Positions 1 to 11,400 of a DNA stretch of 64,000 bases are shown in pieces. Each line of letters opens with the position of its first letter. The stretch's first letter is position 1. The stretch comes from Podospora pseudocomata (lineage: Eukaryota; Ascomycota; Sordariomycetes; Sordariales; Podosporaceae). Both the position numbers and the translations under genes were made by a program. Where the stretch lies: assembly GCF_035222375.1 (NCBI RefSeq), contig NC_085890.1, positions 806,001 to 870,000 of the forward strand, read 5' to 3'. The notes under the pieces are model-generated. The model worked only from the letters and a program-made list of their open reading frames with translations, did no database searches and was not told where the DNA came from.

Positions 1-470
1 CGCTTCCGTCCTTTTTCGTTGTTGTTTGTCTTCCCCTTTTCCCGAAGCCCGCCGCGCCGTCGTTCCAATCGAGTGCTGGCTTGATGCATCTTGCTTGGTC
101 TGCAATAGCCAATAGAGAAGTCCGGCATGATGGTCTTGGGTGCGTTTGATTCCGGCTCAATGGGCCGCAGGCACCGATGCGACGGTAGATCAGATATTGG
201 TGATCAAAGCGGCTTTCTGGAACAATTCTGGCGCGCGGCTTTTTGGCTGTGGGGTGTTTGCAGATGAGGGAACTGTTGGTGCGTACATGCAGCTTGCTTC
301 GCTTCGAGGCGGGTGGGAGGAGAGGGGAGGGATAGCTGAAGAAGTGGTTACGTGAGAGAAAAAGAACGTAAAAAGAGTGAGAGGAACCTGAGGGTTTTCT
401 TGGGATGAGCTGAATAATGAATTGCCATCGTCATCGACATGTTGCCTCCGTGGCAGGCAGAACAGGTATA

Positions 471-503
<33 letters not shown>

Positions 504-1236
504 CGAGTATGTAACGTTGGGATGGTTTGACAGGTTTGACAAGTTGACAGCTCGGGGGAACGTGCGTCTTTTTCTGGTTTGCCCTTTTCATCTGAAGCCA
601 CATGTGTTGTACCCCCATTTTCTTTAACAGCCTCAGGAGGGGGGGACTTTCTCTCTCACCAAAAGTGAAAAAGACGGCCGATCTTCACTTTTGTGCTTGT
701 GATTGGCGGGGTTCTCGCAACATAAGATACGCAGTAAAAAAATAACGAGAATTGTTGCGCCCCGCCAGAGGCCTGTGAGAGGGAAAAAAAAGCTTTTGGT
801 CGCCGACGCCGCCTCGCCCGGCGCATGTCAGCCCATCCAAATGGGGAAGGCCATCGATGGGGATGATCCCCCCCCAACATCCCGGGGCCTTCCCATCTTC
901 TTTTTTGCGAGCAAAAAAAATTAAGCAATTCCCGATCCCGCAGCTTGTGAATCAGCATGGGGCTTCGGGACTGATGACAAGTCGAGATGGATCTGGGGAA
1001 GGGGGGGAACCGCAACGGCTCGCAAGATCCTGGTTCCATGTTATGGATTCGAAAGGGCGGGCCTCTTACTGGTCTGAGCACTACATTTACGTCGATGAAG
1101 CGGGCCTTGGCGCCCGGGATTTACAACATGGGTCCGAACGACGACATCGCATCGCAGAACGGTGAAAGTAAACATTCCAGCTATCAAAACAATTCCATCT
1201 TACCCTACCCATCCAATCATTCCCAATCAAAGCAAA
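1..1236. other. Intergenic, left edge of window
   Basis: No credible coding region is visible on either strand: the open frames here are short, low in complexity and lack family motifs. The stretch holds an AG dinucleotide repeat (471-502) and several A- or G-homopolymers. Its right part must include the promoter and 5' leader of the EF-hand gene that starts at 1237. Confidence 0.6.
471..502. repeat. (AG)n microsatellite
   Basis: About 32 bases of nearly uninterrupted AG dinucleotides, with a single AA interruption near 489-491. Seen directly. Confidence 0.9.
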
Positions 1237-1971
1237 ATGCACATCCGAACCCTCCTCCTATCAGCCCTCCCACCCCTAGCCCTCGCCCACGGCAACCACG
1301 GCGGCGGCGGCGAAGGCGGCTCCCAAAAGCCAGCCGTAGACCCACACGCGAATTGGATGACGAGACACATGGCTGGTACGTCCCCCTTTTCAGATCACCA
1401 AATAACCCCTTTTATCTCTCAGATGCTAACCAACATTTCCCCCCGCCCAGAGGAGCACCACATAACCTCCTTCGACCCCCCTTCCTTCTTCACCCTCCAC
1501 GATTTCGACTCCTCCGGCCACCTCGACGCCCCCGAAATCCTCAAGCTCTACGGCCTCCTCGACCCCTCCAACGCCCACTACACCCCCGCCCAGCGCGACG
1601 CCTTCGCCCGCCAAATCCTCGACCTGATCGACACCAACCGCGACGACCTCATCTCCAAAGACGAGTTTTTGCATTACTTGCTGGTGGAAGGGAAGGAGCT
1701 GCCTGATTTGGGCACGGGGCCGGGCCATCACGGAGATGATGAGTACGAGTATGAGATTCATCACTGGGAGAAGTACCATGATGAGAATACAAAGTTGGAG
1801 GATCTGACGCATCCGGAGGATATTGAGCACTTTAAGAAGCATGAGGAGATGGAGCGGGAGGAGGAGGAGAGGGAGGAACGGGAGAAGAAGGCGAGGGAGC
1901 AGGGGGGGGAGGGGAAGGGGTGGGTGGTGGAGGAGAATATTCCGGGCAAGTTTAGGAGGGTGGATCTCTAG
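1237..1971 (+). CDS. Secreted EF-hand calcium-binding protein
   Basis: Two exons, 1237-1375 and 1451-1971, give 219 aa. The 75-nt intron starts GTACGT and has a GCTAAC branch point; it keeps the frame open, so an unspliced reading adds 25 residues. Splicing restores the smooth segment MTRHMAEEHHITSFD. Residues 1-17 form a signal peptide (leucine-rich, cut near ALA-HG). Two canonical EF-hand loops are visible: 64-75 (DFDSSGHLDAPE) and 107-118 (DTNRDDLISKDE), both with acidic residues at positions 1, 3 and 12. The C-terminal third is charged and Glu-rich, probably helical, as in nucleobindin/Cab45-like secretory-pathway proteins. A role in ER/Golgi calcium buffering is inference. The ATG at 1237 is preferred over an in-frame ATG at 1162 because only it begins with the signal peptide. 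Confidence 0.85.
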   Translation: MHIRTLLLSALPPLALAHGNHGGGGEGGSQKPAVDPHANWMTRHMAGTSPFSDHQITPFISQMLTNISPRPEEHHITSFDPPSFFTLHDFDSSGHLDAPEILKLYGLLDPSNAHYTPAQRDAFARQILDLIDTNRDDLISKDEFLHYLLVEGKELPDLGTGPGHHGDDEYEYEIHHWEKYHDENTKLEDLTHPEDIEHFKKHEEMEREEEEREEREKKAREQGGEGKGWVVEENIPGKFRRVDL

Positions 1972-2232
1972 GCGGTTTTTGACCCTGTGGAAACTAGGGT
2001 GGTGAATCTACGGTGGGGCGAGGGGGAGGGATGGTGGGATTCTGGGGTTTTGTGAGGATGATTGGATGGTTCAATGTCCGATCAGGCTTCAGACACGAGT
2101 ATGGATATGGCACGGCTTTCATGGTTTTTTTTTCTTTTTTTTCTTCTTGAATTTCCCCCGGAATAGCAATAATTAGATGTGTATATAAATCTAGGGCTGG
2201 GTGGGGGGAGGAAACTTGCTTGATCCTGTAGA

Positions 2233-3513
2233 CTAGTTTATAATAGACGAAGAGACGTACACGTCAAAAACGACGTGCCAGACATCCGGGGCGTAAGTCT
2301 TGACCATCTCGACGTGTTCAACATTGGCTTTGAGGGTGGCGTCTTGGCTTTCAGAACACCAGCCGTCAAACAACCCCTGGATCTGGGCTTTGCGCGTCTC
2401 GATATCCTTGACCCCGACATTCTCATGGAGGTGAAGCCAGCCTCCTTCCTGTTTTGACGACGACGACGGTGCAACAAACCCTTGCACTAGGATGTCGAAC
2501 GAGTCCTTCCATACCGGCTCACTAGTGGGCAAGAAACCGCAGTTGACATGCCTCACTTTGGGCTTCTCTTCCTCGCCAAGCTCAGCTATACGACGGGCCG
2601 CATGCCGGTTGTCTTCCTGAAAGACGATGATTTGTTGCTCAGCCCCCGCTATCAGATGCTTTGTCGGTCTGCCCAGGTCTTCTGGGGTCGTGATGACCTT
2701 GACGGTGAATTTGTTGGCCAGGGCACCTCTTCGGAGACCTTCAACGCTCCAGGGGTTGAGCTCCCAGCAGAGGACCTTCAATCCGAGGCGGGCGTAGGAG
2801 AAGACAAAGTAGCCGATTCCAGCGTAGAGGTCGATGGCGTAGCTGTTGTTGAGGGTGGCGGGGGGGAGATAGCGGTGGGGGTGGAGGGGAGGGGAGCCGA
2901 GGGGGATGGTGGAGTGGAAGGATAGAAGGCGGGCTTTTTCCTTGATGTTGCCGCGGGAGAACATTGTGTGTAAGGGGGCCCAGATTTGGGTGAGGGAGTT
3001 TTGTTTTGTTGAGACCCAGAGGCTGGAGGGGAAGGAGGGGGAGGTGGGGGAGCCGAAGGAGCCATGGAGGGGGTGGAGGCCGGTGGGGGAGCGGAGGATG
3101 TTTTCTTCTTGTTGATCGGATTGGAGAAGGGGGATGCCTTCGTTTATGGCGAGGTGGGTGAGGGGTGCTTTCGGTGGGGAGAGTTGATCGAGGATGGATG
3201 TCCATAGGTCTTCTTTTTGGGAGGTGGAGAGAGAGGTGAGGAGGGAGGGCCAGGGTTCGGAGGTGAAGCTGCCGCTTGGGAGGAGGACCATGGGTTCGTA
3301 AACTACCCAACGTTTTGGAGCCGAGCCTACAAGATTCTGCTGAACTTCTTCGAGTGTTGAGGCCCCTGTGTTTTGCTTGAGCAAATCCAGGAGAGTTGAT
3401 GGTAGTGAGTTGAGCCAAGGCGTGATGGCCAGTGAGATGGGACTCTCCTTCTTTTTGGATGGCTGGTCCACGGCTTGCGCCTTGAGATGTTGAGTTGTCA
3501 CTGTGTCTGTCAT
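2233..3513 (-). CDS. trm12: tRNA wybutosine-synthesizing protein 2 (Trm12/TYW2)
   Basis: Intronless, 426 aa. The class I SAM-binding core is clear: DLYAGIGYF at 228-236 (motif I) and ELNPWS at 251-256 (motif II), the family's signature, followed by VNCGFLPTSEPVW and a late DILVQGF. In the wybutosine pathway Trm12 transfers the aminocarboxypropyl group of S-adenosylmethionine to C7 of 4-demethylwyosine at position 37 of tRNA-Phe; it is cytosolic. Family and function rest on known homology of these motifs. The N-terminal 200 residues are less conserved and contain a LHPLHGSFG segment. The ATG at 3513 is the first in frame. The gene is convergent with the EF-hand gene, 261 bp away. Confidence 0.88.
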   Translation of the reverse strand: MTDTVTTQHLKAQAVDQPSKKKESPISLAITPWLNSLPSTLLDLLKQNTGASTLEEVQQNLVGSAPKRWVVYEPMVLLPSGSFTSEPWPSLLTSLSTSQKEDLWTSILDQLSPPKAPLTHLAINEGIPLLQSDQQEENILRSPTGLHPLHGSFGSPTSPSFPSSLWVSTKQNSLTQIWAPLHTMFSRGNIKEKARLLSFHSTIPLGSPPLHPHRYLPPATLNNSYAIDLYAGIGYFVFSYARLGLKVLCWELNPWSVEGLRRGALANKFTVKVITTPEDLGRPTKHLIAGAEQQIIVFQEDNRHAARRIAELGEEEKPKVRHVNCGFLPTSEPVWKDSFDILVQGFVAPSSSSKQEGGWLHLHENVGVKDIETRKAQIQGLFDGWCSESQDATLKANVEHVEMVKTYAPDVWHVVFDVYVSSSIIN

Positions 3514-3882
3514 CTTGAGCTATCCTAGGCCTCAATTATCTAATCAAAGGTTGAAAGGTGACAGAGAGTATGAATTGTGAGCTTTGTAAGTCGCAAACAC
3601 AAGTTCTTATAAGACCTGCTTTTGTGCGCTCGGACCCACTGTTAGGTGATGCCAAGTTTTGTGAGGAAAAAACAGTTGGCTTGACTCGCTGCCTTAACAT
3701 TGACGCTAACAAGGCTTGATCCGCTTAGAGTTTTACGTACAATTACCTGAGAGTTAGATTTAGAAGGAAAAGACAAGGACCTTGCACGCTGATGAGCCTG
3801 TTATCATTGAGCCATCTCGGTTGCTGGCAGCAGAGGCGGCCTTGGGAATTATTTCCCAGCAGCTCCTACATCAGTCCCGTAA
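3514..3882. other. Intergenic between trm12 and tRNA-Ile
   Basis: 369 bp with no open frame of interest. It should contain the trm12 promoter (reading left) and the upstream region of the tRNA gene. No TATA box or repeat stands out. Confidence 0.5.
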
Positions 3883-3975
3883 GCCCGATTAGCTCAGCTG
3901 GTTAGAGCGTCGTACTAATACTGGAAACAGTACTCAGTAATGCGAAGGTCAACAGTTCAATCCTGTTATTGGGCA
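3883..3975 (+). tRNA. tRNA-Ile(AAU) with 19-nt intron
   Basis: The cloverleaf folds by hand. The acceptor stem GCCCGAT pairs with ATTGGGC (one G-T); the D arm is GCTC/GAGC; the anticodon stem is TCGTA/TGCGA (one G-T); the T arm AACAG/CTGTT has loop TTCAATC. The anticodon loop is C-T-A-A-T-A-A once a 19-nt intron (3921-3939) is removed at the canonical site after position 37. The AAU anticodon (read as IAU) decodes AUU/AUC isoleucine codons. The mature length before CCA is 74 nt. A run of five T follows at 3984-3988. The gene stands alone between trm12 and uso1. Confidence 0.93.
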
Positions 3976-4403
3976 ACATTTAATTTTTGGCTTCGAATGA
4001 ACATGTTGTCCTTTCCGCTTTTGCAATCCGCTTGTATTTTTTTGTTTGTTTTGCTGACCCTTTATGCTTGTGCAAACCAACTTCCAGCTCGCCAAAGCTG
4101 CTCAAGCTAGGTAGAGGCCCCATTTTAGGGATGCTTTAGTGATTCCATGATGATTACTATGAGCAAGCGTCCAGTCCTAGACAGCATCCATCATGAGTGC
4201 ACAGGACCGCGTCTCTCTCGGTAAGACCGTGAGATCCGACGCAACTTGGTGCTGTGAGTAGTTAAGAGCCTCAGAGCGATCACCTAACACCGTGAAACCG
4301 GGTTCGCCGCCGCTGTTTTAAAATCATGTAGTGTATTTTGAAGCCTTTTGGTTGTTGTGACATATCTACAGCCCTACCATGCTTTGACTGGGGGTCGAAG
4401 TTC
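3976..4403. other. Intergenic between tRNA-Ile and uso1
   Basis: 428 bp with no gene. The T-rich start holds the Pol III terminator; the right part is the 3' flank and UTR of uso1, which is read towards it. Nothing else was recognised. Confidence 0.5.
3984..3988 (+). terminator. Pol III T-run terminator of tRNA-Ile
   Basis: TTTTT nine bases past the discriminator base, the usual RNA polymerase III stop. Confidence 0.7.
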
Positions 4404-7400
4404 TCACTTCTTCTTGCCTTTCTCCTCCTCCTCCTCTTCCTCCTCGTCTTCATCCTCATCATCGTCATCGTCATCCTCCACATCCTCCTCTTCATCATCA
4501 TCGTCCTCATCATCCGATATCGTCTCACCCAGAGCCTTGAGCCGTTCCTACAAAACCAAATTAGTAACCCCCCCCTCATATTCCTCAACCAGCCAAACAA
4601 ACTCACCTTGTACTTATTAACCTTCTCCTCCAAATCCCCAAAAACCATCAACAAATCATCCAGCTCCCCCTGCGCCGCCTTCCTCTCTTTTTCCTTCTCC
4701 TCCACCAACCCCCTAACCTTCTTCAACTCCTTGTCCTTTTCCGCCCTCTCCTTCTTCCCCCCCTCCTCCACCTCCCTAACCCTCCTTTCTGCCTTTTCCC
4801 TCATCTCCCCCTCCTTCTTCAACCTCCCCTCCAGCTCCCCAACTTTCTTCCCCCCCTCCGCCTGCGCCTTCATCAAATCAACCTCAAGCCTACTGATCGT
4901 AGCCTTCAAATCAGCCTGCTCCCCCTCCAATCTCCTCTTAACCCTCTCCGCCTCCTGCTCAGCCGATTTCCTCCCCGCCTCCAACTCCCGCCTGATCCGC
5001 TCAGTCTCCTCCTGCGAAGTCTTGCTAGCAGCAGCGAGCTGACGCTGTAGGTTCTCTTCCGTAGCTTCATGCTCAACCAATACCCTGCGTATCTCATCCC
5101 CATGAGTACGCTGAAGAGCATCATTCGCCGCCTTGAGCCGCGAAATCTCCGCCGAGGCTTGCTGGGCGCTCCCCTGCGCGGCCGCGAGTTGCTGTCGTAG
5201 GGTAGTAAGTTGCGTCTCGGCTGTGGCGATGGTCTTGTCTTTAACTGCCAACTGCGTGCGGAGGGTGTTGGCTGTTTCAGTTGCCCGAGCGAGATCAGCT
5301 CTGGCGCGCTGGTGCTCGGATTGTTCAGCTGTGAGTTGTTTCACGACGTTTGCTTTTTGGGCCTCCGCCGCCTGAATAGCACGGTCTTTCGTTGCCAACT
5401 GAGCCCGCAAGGCAGTCAGCGTCTCATTCGTGCGGGCGAGGTCGGTTGACTGAAGTGTTTTGGTTTGGGCGTGGGCGGCCTGTTCCTGAGATAGTTGCTT
5501 CGATAACGCCTCCCTGTCAGCAAGAAGATCTCGGAGCTCTGTTTCTTTTTGGGCGATCTCCTCTCGGAGCTCATCGACAAGTTTTCTCGAAACCCCTTCT
5601 TCAACCCCGTTGATGACAACCGAAACCTCTGCGTCTGGCTCACGGTCGATAGCGCGGAGGATCCGGCTGTAGTTATCCTTAAAGAACTCGACAAAAGCGT
5701 CGTCAAAGAAAACATCCGGTAGCTTCTGGTCCAAGCCAGGCTCTAGCTTTTGCGGCAAGACTTCGTAGTCGCGCATCAGGGGGTGGGAGCGAAGTTTGGA
5801 CAGTTTGTCGACATATCGATCACGGCCCATGCGTGTCATGATCATCTCCCGCACTGTGGCTCGTGGTACTGGTGAGTCCTTGGTGGAAAACTCGTAGATG
5901 ACACCGGCAAGCATCGCGCTGAGACCTTGCACAGTGACATCGCCGTGTGGGTTTTCGATGGCTGCTTGAATGAGACCCTGGAGGTTGGTGAACTCGTCCA
6001 GGAAGTCGTTGACGCCCGGAAGATCCTCGAATAACCAGCACAAGAGCAGCATGAGATAGCCAACAATGACCCGAGGGTCTTCAGACTTGGCAACACAGCT
6101 GAGAAGATGCGCCGCAATAGTCTGGATGCTCGTCACAACCTCTTCCCCATTGGCTTCGTCACCTTCCGTCACGCCCCTGGCCAGTGACTTAGCCTCCGGG
6201 TTGTTGCGGAGGAGGTGCAGCATCAACACCGCAGCGAACCAGTATTTGTAGGGGTCTCCAGTAAGAGACTCTGTTGTTGGCTGAAGCAATATGGTCAGGA
6301 CATTGGTGAGTTGGTCTGCGTTAGCCTGGTGTGCCCGGATCGCATGATCAAGGAAATGCATGCGAACTTGAGCATGCTCGTAGAAGTAGGCTTTGAGGCA
6401 GACACAGCCGGCCAACCGTAGATCAAAGGCCTGTAGTGAGTTTACAGCAAGAACAAGATCAAGAAGACCGTCGATAACATAGACTCTTGGAATCCCGCCG
6501 TTTGCCTGAGGTCCTTGCCCGTTGGCTGCTGCTAGATCAGCTAATGGTGATGGTACCTGAATGCCGGCAAATACTTCCTGTGCTGGTGCGTGTCCTCTGA
6601 TCATGTCGGCGCATGCTAGTAGAGCTTCAGACTTGATCGATATCTCGGCAACCGGCGAGAAGGCAATTTGGAGGGTTTCCACAAGAATTGGATCTCCCCT
6701 GGCACGGCTAGTGCGCCCACCGCGACCTCGCTCTGGCTGCAAAAGGTCACCCAGAAAGGCCTCCTGGTTTTGGGGCGTCACCGAGGCCCCAGGGACAAGG
6801 AACAACCGGATAACAGCAAGAAGAGCAAAAACACTCCTGTTTCGCAGCTCCTCAATCCTTGGCGGGAGCTCCTCCAAGTCCTGTGGCCCTCCATATGCGT
6901 CTTTCAATAGACGGCTGACTTCTGCCAGGTAACCCATATCCCTGAACATGGCCTGATTTGTTGGGTTAAGCCGGAGCAAGTTGGCCATCAAAATCAGACA
7001 GTTGACCACCACTTCTGCCCCACCAGCAAGACCGCCTTCTGTCCTGACGATGCCAAATACCCTCCCAAAGACGTTTTCAAAAGCCACGAGGCCTTGAATA
7101 ACCGTGGATATTGGTGTGAGATCCGTGAGCAGGCCAACCGCAGCGTCCCGGATAGGCTCCCTTTGCTCGTCCAAGGCGGCTACAATCCGGGCAATGCCAT
7201 CCTCGGCATTCACTATGCACTCCTCGGTCCTCTCTGGGCGTGCTGACAGGACGGCTGCAAGTAGTTGTAACGAATACAACCTCGAGTAAAAGTCGAGTCT
7301 CTCCCTGTCCAAAAATCCCAGCAGTAACCCAATGTTCTCATGGCGCATGGTAAACTCATCTGCCACCCACATGGCAATTTCTGGTGAGGCCTCGGGGCTG

Positions 7401-7669
7401 TCCGGGTCCGGCTCGAAGAGATACAGCAACGTCTCGAGCACCACCTTGACTGTGTCGACATCCTCCCCATCCCGATCCAGACTTCCTATCAGACTTCGTA
7501 GAGCACCGGATGCTACCGAGGCGGGGTACTGTTTGGCGAAGCTACGCAGACCAAGGATGGCGGCGCGGCGGTCCTCGAGGAGTGTTGCTGTGCTGAGGCG
7601 GCCGCTGAGGATGGGGATGGTCTCGCTCACCGACTGCTTGGCCGGGGCGGTGGTCAACGTCGACAGCAT
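4404..7669 (-). CDS. uso1: Vesicle tethering factor Uso1/p115
   Basis: Two exons on the minus strand, 7669-4607 and 4547-4404, give 1068 aa. The 59-nt intron has donor GTGAGT and acceptor TAG, phase 0. Residues about 1-690 are the armadillo-type globular head, including the conserved LLEDRRAAILGLRSFAK near residue 31. Residues about 690-1015 are a heptad-rich coiled coil (Glu, Lys, Gln, Ala). The last exon encodes only the acidic tail, with runs of Asp and Glu after ERLKALGETISDDED. Head, coiled coil and acidic tail in this order are diagnostic of Uso1/p115, which tethers ER-derived COPII vesicles to the cis-Golgi with Ypt1/Rab1 and SNAREs. Without splicing the reading frame runs into a basic, unrelated tail. 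It is divergent from rat1 across 787 bp. Confidence 0.93.
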
Positions 7670-8456
7670 GGTTATGGTGTTTTCTATGGGTGTCGGGGGA
7701 GGAAAGGTTGTGGCCTGTTAGCTGCCATGGAGGCTCGTATCTCGAATTCGAACTTGGTTGTCTGCTTCGGAAGACGTGTCTCGGTCTTGCTAGAGGGCTG
7801 AAATCGAGGAGCGGCACTGGACGAGACAGGCTGGCAGCTGGTCTTCAACACAAACTGAAAGTGGAAATATCGTCGTCAAGTCTGGTATAGAGCTTCGTCA
7901 TGGGATAGTGCTCAAGTTCAAGGCTCAAGGCCTGGTGAAGGGACAGGTGTACCTAATAGCCGGCGGGGAGCTTGGGTTAGGGGACCCTTCTGTACTGCAG
8001 CGGCAACTGGCTTGATGACAGCTGCGGCGTGGGATGTCCACCGCCAAGCTCAAAATAAAGTGGGCCTGCAACGCAAAAGGTCTGGGCCAATGCAGATACA
8101 GTGCGCGCCTCACTGTAGCTTTCCAGTTATCTGGCTGCGGCTCACAGTGTAAATAACCTCAATAAGCTAAACGCACACTGTACTTGGCCATCCTCAATTT
8201 TCTGCAACCACAGCGACAAGGCCAAAAAGGTACACGGCCTTCTCTCTACTCTTCACCATCCAAATCCTACAACAACGACGGGGATTTGACCCATCAACCA
8301 CGACTATTCCACACACAGCTGGAAGTCGTCAATCAACTCCCGACAAGGCGATTGACACGCGACGCTGATGCAATTAGGTGCGCTTGTCCCTGAATCGCAA
8401 CAAACAAACTGCCTAGCCTGTCCGGGCTGAAATTTGTACTCGAACACCGCGTCAAG
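7670..8456. other. Divergent promoter region uso1/rat1
   Basis: 787 bp between two divergent start codons; it must hold both promoters and 5' leaders. No convincing TATA box, no long open frame with protein-like composition and no repeat was seen. Confidence 0.6.
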
Positions 8457-11400
8457 ATGGGTATTCCCGCCGCCTTCAGGTGGCTTTCCACCAAATATCC
8501 CAAGATCATCTCCCCGGTGATCGAGGACACCCCGATTACGATGGACGATGGTGCCGTCATCCCGGTTGACACCACCAAGCCGAACCCGAACGGCGAGGAG
8601 TTTGACAACTTGTACCTCGACATGAACGGTATCGTCCATCCCTGTTCTCACCCCGAGGACAGGCCCGCGCCCAAGGATGAGGAGGAGATGATGGTTGAAA
8701 TCTTCAAGTACACGGACCGTGTTGTGAACATGGTGCGGCCGCGCAAGCTTTTGATGATCGCTGTCGGTATGTCGAACCCTTCCCTTGATTATCAGAGGTA
8801 AAAGCTAACTCGATCAGATGGTGTCGCTCCCAGAGCTAAGATGAACCAGCAGCGATCCCGTCGTTTCCGCGCCGCCCGAGATGCCAAAGAGAAAGAGGAG
8901 GACAAGGAGAAGCTGCTCAAGATGCTCCAGAAAGACAAGAAGAGCACCGTGCAGGTCCAGCCCGTCGAGGAGGTTGTTCAAAAGGCATTCGATTCCAATT
9001 CAATTACTCCTGGCACACCTTTCATGGACATCCTCGCAGCTTCTTTGCGTTACTGGTGCTCGTATAAGCTTAACACAGATCCTGCGTGGGCCAAAATCAA
9101 GGTCATCATCTCGGATGCCACCATTCCTGGCGAGGGTGAGCATAAGATCATGGAGTATGTTCGATCGCAGCGCAACTCGCCAGGCCACGACCCCAATACT
9201 CGCCATGTCATCTATGGCCTTGATGCTGATTTGATCATGTTGGGTCTTGCCACTCATGAGCCTCATTTCCGCGTTCTCCGTGAAGATGTTTTTGCCCAGG
9301 ACGCCAGACCTAGATTATGCAAGCTCTGCGGCCAAAAGGGACATGATGCCGCGAACTGCCGGGGAGAGGCCAAGGAAAAGGAGGGCGAATTTGGCGAAAA
9401 GGATAGGGCTGCCCCTCTGAAGCCTTTTATTTGGCTCCACGTCAACATTTTCCGCGAATAGTACGTCAACAGGCCGTGATATGTCTTCAAACAAGTCTGA
9501 ACCGATATACTAACACACGTTCAACAGCCTCGCGGTAGAACTCAACGTTCCCGGCCTTCCGTTTGCTTTTGACCTCGAGCGTGCTATTGACGGTGAGTGG
9601 TACCCCGGAAAACATACTATCCAGGATCCCACCCTTTGCTGACCAAATGACCAGACTGGGTGTTCATGTGCTTCTTCGTCGGAAACGATTTCCTCCCTCA
9701 CCTGCCTGCTTTGGAAATCCGAGAGAATGGTATCGATACGCTCGTCGCCATTTGGAAGGACAACCTACCTTCTATGGGCGGTTACTTGACCAAAGATGGT
9801 CATGTCGACCTTGAGCGGGCCCAGCTTATCATGGCTGGCCTTGCCAAGCAAGAAGATGCCATTTTCCGGAGAAGAAAAGAGACCGAAGACCGGAGAGAGG
9901 CTGGTTTCAAGAGGCGGAAGCTTCAGCAAGAAAAGCAGCAGCAACGTAATGGCCAGGGGCAGCAGGACTCGCCATCATACCGCAAGCGGGGGCAACCGCC
10001 GCCGGAGACCTTTGCTGCAGCGAGCATGAACTTGATATCTGTGTCTAACATTCAGAAGCCGGCTGCGCATAGCATCACGCATGATATGGTGGTGAACCGC
10101 CAGGCGGTTGATCAGGCCAATGTGGCCAACAAGAGCGCTGCCAGTGTCCTCAAGAGCCAGATACAGAGCCTTATGAACAAGCCCAAGGAAGAGGCCCCAG
10201 CCCCCGCCGCCGAGGAAGTCAAGGAGCCCGTTGCGGAAGAGGCTCAACCAAAGTCGCCCCCGTCTGCTCTCGGCAAGCGCAAGGCCGAGCTCATCACCGA
10301 AGCTGATGCCAACAGTCCCGCTGCGAGCTCGGGTGCTGAGACTCCAACCTCGGGCGAAGAGGAAGCCGTCGACACGGTCAGGCTCTGGGAAGAGGGCTAC
10401 GCCGACCGGTACTATGAGCAAAAGTTCAAGGTCGACCCCAAGGACATTGAGTTCAGGCACAAGGTTGCGCGCGCCTATGTGGAGGGTCTCGCCTGGGTGC
10501 TGATGTACTACTTCCAGGGCTGCCCGTCTTGGGAATGGTTCTACCCTTACCATTACGCGCCCTTTGCGGCGGATTTTGTCGACCTGGGCAAGATGACGAT
10601 CAACTTTGACAAGGGGAGGATATCCCGTCCGTTTGAGCAGCTGATGAGTGTGCTTCCTGCCGCGTCGAGACATGCCATCCCTGAGGTCTTTCATGATCTC
10701 ATGACCAATGAGGATAGCGAGATTATCGACTTTTACCCGGAGGAGTTTGACATCGATTTGAACGGGAAGAAGATGTCGTGGCAGGGGATTGCGTTGTTGC
10801 CGTTTATTGAGATGCCGCGGTTACTGAAGGCTATGGAGCCGAAGCAGAAGCTGCTGAGTGAGGAGGATAGGGCGAGGAATGAGCCCGGGAAGGAGGTGTT
10901 GATTATTTCGGACGCGCACCCGGTTTACGATGATATTACGCAGAAGTTTTACAGCAAGAAGCCGGTGGGGGATAAGGTGGAGATTGATAGTGCGTTAAGC
11001 GAGGGGTTGTCGGGGAAGATTGAGAAGATTGAGGGGTATGTGCCTCATGGGGAGCTGAGGTATCCTTTGGAAAGGCATACGTTTCCGGATGTGGACTTTG
11101 ATCGGACGTTGAGGTATGTTGTTTTATCGATTGATATATGTGTGTGGCCATGGCTGACAGTGTTTTTTTAGTGTTCACTATGAACTCCCCTCCAGCTCTC
11201 ACATCCACAAATCGATACTCCTCCGCGGCGTGAAGCTACCTCCTCCAGTTCTCGACAGGAGCGACATTGAGATTCTCAAGGGCAAGGGCCGCAACTCTGG
11301 ACGGGGCTATGGTGGTGTGCCCTTTCATGGAAATGGTGGTGGCGGCAGAGGCGGGCGTATCAACTATGGTCCTGGAGGTAACAACCGTGGCGGCGGCGGT

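Noticed and set aside
1162-1236. N-terminal extension of the EF-hand protein
   Set aside because: The signal peptide starts at the second ATG (1237), and the extension has no such feature.
987-1706. 239-codon plus-strand frame overlapping the EF-hand gene
   Set aside because: Arg/Pro-rich shadow of the real frame that begins at 1237; no motifs.
4338-5042. Leu/Ser/Pro-rich frame opposite the uso1 coiled coil
   Set aside because: Antisense mirror of Glu/Lys-rich codons, a common artefact.
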